Source of the DNA: Desulfobacula sp.
GTDB taxonomy: Bacteria > Desulfobacterota > Desulfobacteria > Desulfobacterales > Desulfobacteraceae
NCBI GenBank assembly: GCA_028280105.1
Contig: JANQML010000087.1
Span: 56,100 to 120,099 of the forward strand
Length of the DNA: 64,000 nt
Reading direction: 5' to 3'
Shown: piece by piece, positions 59,663 through 64,000 of the stretch
Numbering within the stretch: position 1 is the first letter of the stretch
How the letters are laid out: each line of letters begins with the position of its first letter
Translations under genes and position numbers: made by a program
The notes under the pieces: model-generated
The model's database searches: none
What the model saw: only the letters and a program-made list of their open reading frames with translations
What the model was told of the DNA's origin: nothing

Positions 59663-60442
59663 TTATCTGATTTCCCTTAAAAATTTCAAACTTTTAAATT
59701 CACGCCCGATGTGAAACGGAATAAACGCTTCCATCAAGGCCTGCCCTTCTCTAATGGAGTAATCTGAAAACCTGATTCGATCCGCCCGCCGGATATCGGT
59801 ATGGCTGATCCAAAAGAGTTGTTTTATAGTGCCTTTGGAAACCGATACACCGTAGCCGGATTTCTTTTTATTACAACCGGGGCAGACCAGCCCGCCTTCT
59901 TTAAAATCAAACGCCAGCTTTTTTTGCTCAATATCGTCAATTTTTATCCCGCAGTAATGACAGGTTTCAAAGTTGGGAGAAAAACCGGACAGATTCATGA
60001 ACCTGAGCAAAAAAAGCAATGAGATCACCGGTGGGGGAATCTGGCCGTCATTCAGGCTCTTAAGAGAGAAGATAAACAAGTCATACAATTTTTCCAAGCG
60101 TTTTTCCTCTTCCAGCCAGAAGTGAACCAGCTCCGACCAAAAACCGGCATACGCCGTTTTAAAGACGTCATAACGGATATGAACAAACCCATTTTCCAGA
60201 TCAGCCTGGGAAAGAATGATCAGTCCGTCTCTGTTTTTTTTAGGATAGGTACAGTGAATATGATAGAGGCTGAACAGATCCAAGGCCCCTGAAAATCGTC
60301 TGATACTCTTTTTGGCATTTTTGGCGATCACCGATATCTTCCCGTTGGACCGGGTTAAAAAGGAGATAATAAAATCATGATCACCGTATTCAATCTTTCG
60401 CAGCAAAACAGCGTCTGTTGAAAATCCGGGTTTCTCCATCAT
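59663..60442 (-). CDS. recO: DNA repair protein RecO
   Basis: 259 aa; FSTDAVLLRKIEYGDHDFIISFLTRSNGKISVIAKNAKKSIRRFSGALDLFSLYHI; zinc-finger Cys CHYCG...CPGC. Confidence 0.93.
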   Translation of the reverse strand: MMEKPGFSTDAVLLRKIEYGDHDFIISFLTRSNGKISVIAKNAKKSIRRFSGALDLFSLYHIHCTYPKKNRDGLIILSQADLENGFVHIRYDVFKTAYAGFWSELVHFWLEEEKRLEKLYDLFIFSLKSLNDGQIPPPVISLLFLLRFMNLSGFSPNFETCHYCGIKIDDIEQKKLAFDFKEGGLVCPGCNKKKSGYGVSVSKGTIKQLFWISHTDIRRADRIRFSDYSIREGQALMEAFIPFHIGREFKSLKFLREIR

Positions 60443-60450
60443 ATCCCGTA

Positions 60451-61815
60451 TTACGACCCGAGCAGCCAGCTGGCAATAATCAAATACCCGTATACACTGA
60501 CAATATCGATGGATGTGGTTACAAAGGGGCCCGTGGCAACGGCCGGATCAATGCGGAGCCGCTCCAGTATCAAGGGAACCATGGATCCCACCAGTGCGGC
60601 AATGGCCATGGATAAAAGAATGGCCAGCCCCACGACAGCAGCAAGTGCCAGGGAAAAAGGTTCAGATGCAAATGTGATGCTGGCAATAATTCCGATGAAA
60701 AGTCCGTAGACGATACCCAACAGGGCTCCCACGGAGAACTCTTTCAACACCACCTTTGAAAAATCTCGGATATCGATCCTGCCGGTGGCGATCCCCCGCA
60801 CCACAATGGTGGAGCTTTGGGTACCGATGTTACCCCCCATCCCCATGATCACCGGGATAAAAGCGGCAAGACTGGTAAATTTGATAAGATCCTCCTCAAA
60901 CCCGCCAATGATAAAAAAGGCGGCGACGCCACCGATAAAACTGGCCATGAGCCAGGGCAAACGGGTCTTTGTTCCCCTTAAGACGGTCTGGGTTTCGACA
61001 AATTCCTCACCCACACCGGCCATGCGAAGAATATCCTCGGTTGCGGCCTCATGGAGAATGTCAATGACGTCATCCACCGTCACAATCCCCACAATGCGAT
61101 TGTCATCATCCACCACCGGCACGGCCAGATAGTCATACCGGGAGACGAGTCGGGCCACTTCCTCACGATCCGTATACGGTTTAACGGAAACAATGTCCGT
61201 TGCCATGAATTCCTTGAGCGGCAGGTCCGGCTGAACCACCACCAGCTGTCTTAGTGAGCTGACACCGACCAGTTTGCCGTATTCATCTATCACATAGATG
61301 TAAAACGGCATCTCCACATCCAGGTATTTACTCTGCAACGCTTCGATCACCTGCTTGGCATTCACGTCCTCTTCAAGGGCAACAAAATCCGTGGCCATCA
61401 AAGAGCCTGCCGCATCCTCGCCATAACTCATCAGCTGTTCGACATTGTCGGATTCTTCTGTCTGCATTTTGGACAGAATTTTATCGGACAGTTCTTCGTC
61501 AAGCAGAGAGAGGAGCGTGGCCGCATCATCCGATGCCATATGATCAAAGGCGTCAACCAGTTTTTCAAAATCGACTTTTTTTACAAATTCCTGAAAAAGG
61601 GTTTCTTCTAGGGTGGAAAACAGCAGACCGATTTGTTCGGGATCATCGATCAGCTTAAACAATCGCTGCCGGTTATCGGGAGACAACTCTTTAAATGAAA
61701 TGGCCAGATCCGCCATATGCGTCTTCTTGATAATATTCTGCAACTGTCGGGTGGCCCCCCGCCGGAGCAGTCGTTTTAAACTGGCTGTCAGAATTTTTAT
61801 CTGTTCGTTTTGCAT
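60451..61815 (-). CDS. mgtE: MgtE magnesium transporter
   Basis: 454 aa; MgtE_N, CBS pair (VGIVTVDDVIDILHEAATEDILRMAGVGE), TM domain GMGGNIGTQSSTIVVRGIATG. Confidence 0.96.
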   Translation of the reverse strand: MQNEQIKILTASLKRLLRRGATRQLQNIIKKTHMADLAISFKELSPDNRQRLFKLIDDPEQIGLLFSTLEETLFQEFVKKVDFEKLVDAFDHMASDDAATLLSLLDEELSDKILSKMQTEESDNVEQLMSYGEDAAGSLMATDFVALEEDVNAKQVIEALQSKYLDVEMPFYIYVIDEYGKLVGVSSLRQLVVVQPDLPLKEFMATDIVSVKPYTDREEVARLVSRYDYLAVPVVDDDNRIVGIVTVDDVIDILHEAATEDILRMAGVGEEFVETQTVLRGTKTRLPWLMASFIGGVAAFFIIGGFEEDLIKFTSLAAFIPVIMGMGGNIGTQSSTIVVRGIATGRIDIRDFSKVVLKEFSVGALLGIVYGLFIGIIASITFASEPFSLALAAVVGLAILLSMAIAALVGSMVPLILERLRIDPAVATGPFVTTSIDIVSVYGYLIIASWLLGS

Positions 61816-61848
61816 GGTCTTTCCTGAAGCGCAAACATTGAATTAAAT

Positions 61849-62790
61849 TTACAGCATCCGCTTGATATGGGCATTTTTTTTCAGGGTTTCAAGCCAGGAC
61901 TGAAATTTTTTTTCAACCTCCTCCTGATACAAAATACCTTCTATTTCATCGGCGGCCTGCTCCAGTGTCCGGTTGCCGTCCAGAACAATATCTTCTATAA
62001 AAAAGATCTGAAACCCCTGTGCCGTTTGAATAATATCTGTATATTCCCCCTTTTCCAGCTTTGAAATACTCTCCCTGATCTGCGGTGTAAAATTGGAAAT
62101 ATCGAACAGCCCCAAATCTCCGCCGTCTGATGCATTGGGTGCCATGGAAAACTGTTTTGCCAGAATGACAAAAGACTGATTTTCATCCAGTCTTCTTTTA
62201 ATTTCGCCTATCTCTTCCCGGTCCCGCATCAGGATGTTTCGAAGGTGATGCTTTTTTTTTCCGGCATACTCTGCAATATGGTTATTATAGTATGTTTGAA
62301 TATCCGTATCTGTAATGACGACCTTTGATTTGACCGCCACATTAATGATCCTTGCGTGCAGAAGCTGTTTTTTAATATTTTCCCGATAGACTTCAATGGT
62401 CATCCCTTCATAGCTCAGAGCCTTCTCAAACTCTTCCTGGGTCAATGATCTTCTGGCCTTGACGCTTTCAACGGCATTGTCGATCTCATCTTCGGATATG
62501 GATATACCGTATCGCCGGGCCTCCTGCTGAGTCAGCGACTGTTCGATCAACGCCTCCAGGAGATCCCCCTTCACTTTTTTGATTAATTCTTCCTGTTTTT
62601 CCCGGGAGTGTCCGGACGAGGCTATCTTGTTAAGAAACGGAGCAGCTTCTCTTTCAATATCCACCTGCGTGACAATATCTTCATTGATAATGGCGACGAC
62701 CCTATCCACTACCTCTGCAAATGCCTTACCGCCGTAGCAGCACCCCATGGATAGAACTATAAAAAAAAATAATTGGATATTTCGCTTCAT
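61849..62790 (-). CDS. SurA-like periplasmic peptidyl-prolyl isomerase
   Basis: 313 aa; EVVDRVVAIINEDIVTQVDIEREA; parvulin domain HHLRNILMRDREE...DGGDLGLFDISNFTPQIRESI. Confidence 0.9.
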   Translation of the reverse strand: MKRNIQLFFFIVLSMGCCYGGKAFAEVVDRVVAIINEDIVTQVDIEREAAPFLNKIASSGHSREKQEELIKKVKGDLLEALIEQSLTQQEARRYGISISEDEIDNAVESVKARRSLTQEEFEKALSYEGMTIEVYRENIKKQLLHARIINVAVKSKVVITDTDIQTYYNNHIAEYAGKKKHHLRNILMRDREEIGEIKRRLDENQSFVILAKQFSMAPNASDGGDLGLFDISNFTPQIRESISKLEKGEYTDIIQTAQGFQIFFIEDIVLDGNRTLEQAADEIEGILYQEEVEKKFQSWLETLKKNAHIKRML

Positions 62791-63545
62791 TCCTGTCTTC
62801 CCTTACCTGTTTCAGTATCGATTAAAAATGTTTTTAAGCTGTTTTTACCGATTTCAACCGGATAATCGTTCCACAGTTGCTGCATCCATGCGTCGTACGC
62901 CTCTTGAGTTTTTTTCATTTTCAACTTCGAAATCAGGCGTTCTTCATTCTGCAAATCAGATCTCTCTTCATTTAATCCTTCCGGTTTTCCACCTGAGTTT
63001 TCACCGGTTTTTCTAAATAGAAGTTTCGCTTTATCGGTTTTGTTGTTTTGATAAAATTCGACAATTTCATCTGGGGATATTTCAATTTTCTGAGTCAGTT
63101 CCTGATCAATAATTTTTTCTATGATCATCTTTTTTTTGAATCGTTTTTTCCACAGCGGATAGGATATGGCATTTTTTAAAAGCATCTGATCAAAACTGCC
63201 TTCGGGATATGACCTCCGAAACGCCGTTTCCGCCATATTTTGATCCGCTTCTGAGACCGTAATGCCTTTATCTTTTGCGGCACTCAAAAGGACGAGTTCT
63301 TCGGATAAAACCGTGACCAGATGAATAACCATGTCATTATATTCGGCGGGTTGATCTTTGATATTGTACGGGTAAGCCGCCATTTTCAGATCCAGCTCTT
63401 CGGCAAACGCTTCCGGGGTGATTTGGATGAATGAGGTTTTCAATACATATTCCGGCACAACAGGCGGCGGTTCAATGCAGGAAACCAGGCCGAAACAATT
63501 GGCCGCCAACAGGATATACATCCATTTTAATATCATCTTTTGCAT
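62787..63545 (-). CDS. SurA-N-like lipoprotein chaperone lacking a parvulin domain
   Basis: 252 aa; lipobox-like FGLVSCIEPP; SurA_N-like helices; 4-bp ATGA overlap with the downstream surA-like gene. Confidence 0.65.
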   Translation of the reverse strand: MQKMILKWMYILLAANCFGLVSCIEPPPVVPEYVLKTSFIQITPEAFAEELDLKMAAYPYNIKDQPAEYNDMVIHLVTVLSEELVLLSAAKDKGITVSEADQNMAETAFRRSYPEGSFDQMLLKNAISYPLWKKRFKKKMIIEKIIDQELTQKIEISPDEIVEFYQNNKTDKAKLLFRKTGENSGGKPEGLNEERSDLQNEERLISKLKMKKTQEAYDAWMQQLWNDYPVEIGKNSLKTFLIDTETGKGRQE

Positions 63546-63775
63546 GATCCGACTCCGGCTTTGACCGTAACTGTCTCCTGCCCGTAAAAATAAACAGTTG
63601 TAGCATTACCGCCTTTTTTGTGCAAGGCAATTCAGGCGGACACGACCATTTAAAAACGCATAACACATCATCTGCGGCCGTTTGTTAATCACTTGAAAAT
63701 CTGTGTAAAGCAGGCGATTGAAACGTCATTTTTTTTTGTTGCAACACAAACGGCACACGATCAGAACCGCAGCAA

Positions 63776-64000
63776 TCAGTGAAAAAAATGGCAGGCTGTC
63801 AAATGCCCGGAATCATCGTTATTTGGAATGAGCGTGGGCTCCTTTTCCACACAGATATCCCGGGCATGGGGGCAGCGGGTATTGAACCTACAGCCCGGTG
63901 GCGGATTCTCAACAGAAGGGACCTCTCCCTTGAGAACGATTCGATGGGATCTGTTTTCCGGGTCCGGTATGGGAATCGAAGATAAAAGCGCCCGGGTATA
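63776..64000 (-). CDS. C-terminus of oligo/dipeptide ABC transporter ATP-binding protein (5' part outside window)
   Basis: Reverse translation YTRALLSSIPIPDPENRSHRIVLKGEVPSVENPPPGCRFNTRCPHARDICVEKEPTLIPNNDDSGHLTACHFFH*, typical oligo_HPY tail. Confidence 0.92.
   Translation of the reverse strand, partial: YTRALLSSIPIPDPENRSHRIVLKGEVPSVENPPPGCRFNTRCPHARDICVEKEPTLIPNNDDSGHLTACHFFH

Overview
The window looks like chromosome from a sulfate-reducing Desulfobacterota (Desulfobacteraceae-like) bacterium. It opens inside dsrB, followed by dsrA, both on the minus strand. Most of it is housekeeping or metabolic: galU, glyA, gdhA, a class II DAHP synthase, lysA-like, cutA, rocD-ctlX, ligA, recO, mgtE and surA-like genes. 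A signalling block at about 26.7-33.5 kb encodes TPR, sigma-54 activator, CheY, CheX, PilZ and HD-GYP proteins. A more accessory, decaying stretch lies at about 41.1-42.7 kb (methyltransferase remnant, truncated vapBC, perfect 34-bp palindrome). No rRNA, tRNA, CRISPR array or intact transposase was recognised. The signals I rate highest are: (1) a family of at least six non-coding dispersed repeats (115-190 bp) with ATCCACCAT...ATGGTGGAT inverted ends, including two internally deleted copies, plus further repeat families (138-bp pair, CCGGATATTTCA palindromic family, nested hairpin element); (2) unusual fusions: EndoQ-like PHP nuclease + UvrD helicase, class I adenylate cyclase + pentapeptide repeats, tandem CDP-alcohol phosphatidyltransferase, thioredoxin fold + HEAT-like region; (3) a translationally coupled three-gene operon (cupin / GalT-HIT-like / small protein) of unknown function; (4) Cys-rich PAS regulators split by a frameshift or stop codons. 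All family calls come from reading motifs by eye; no searches were run.
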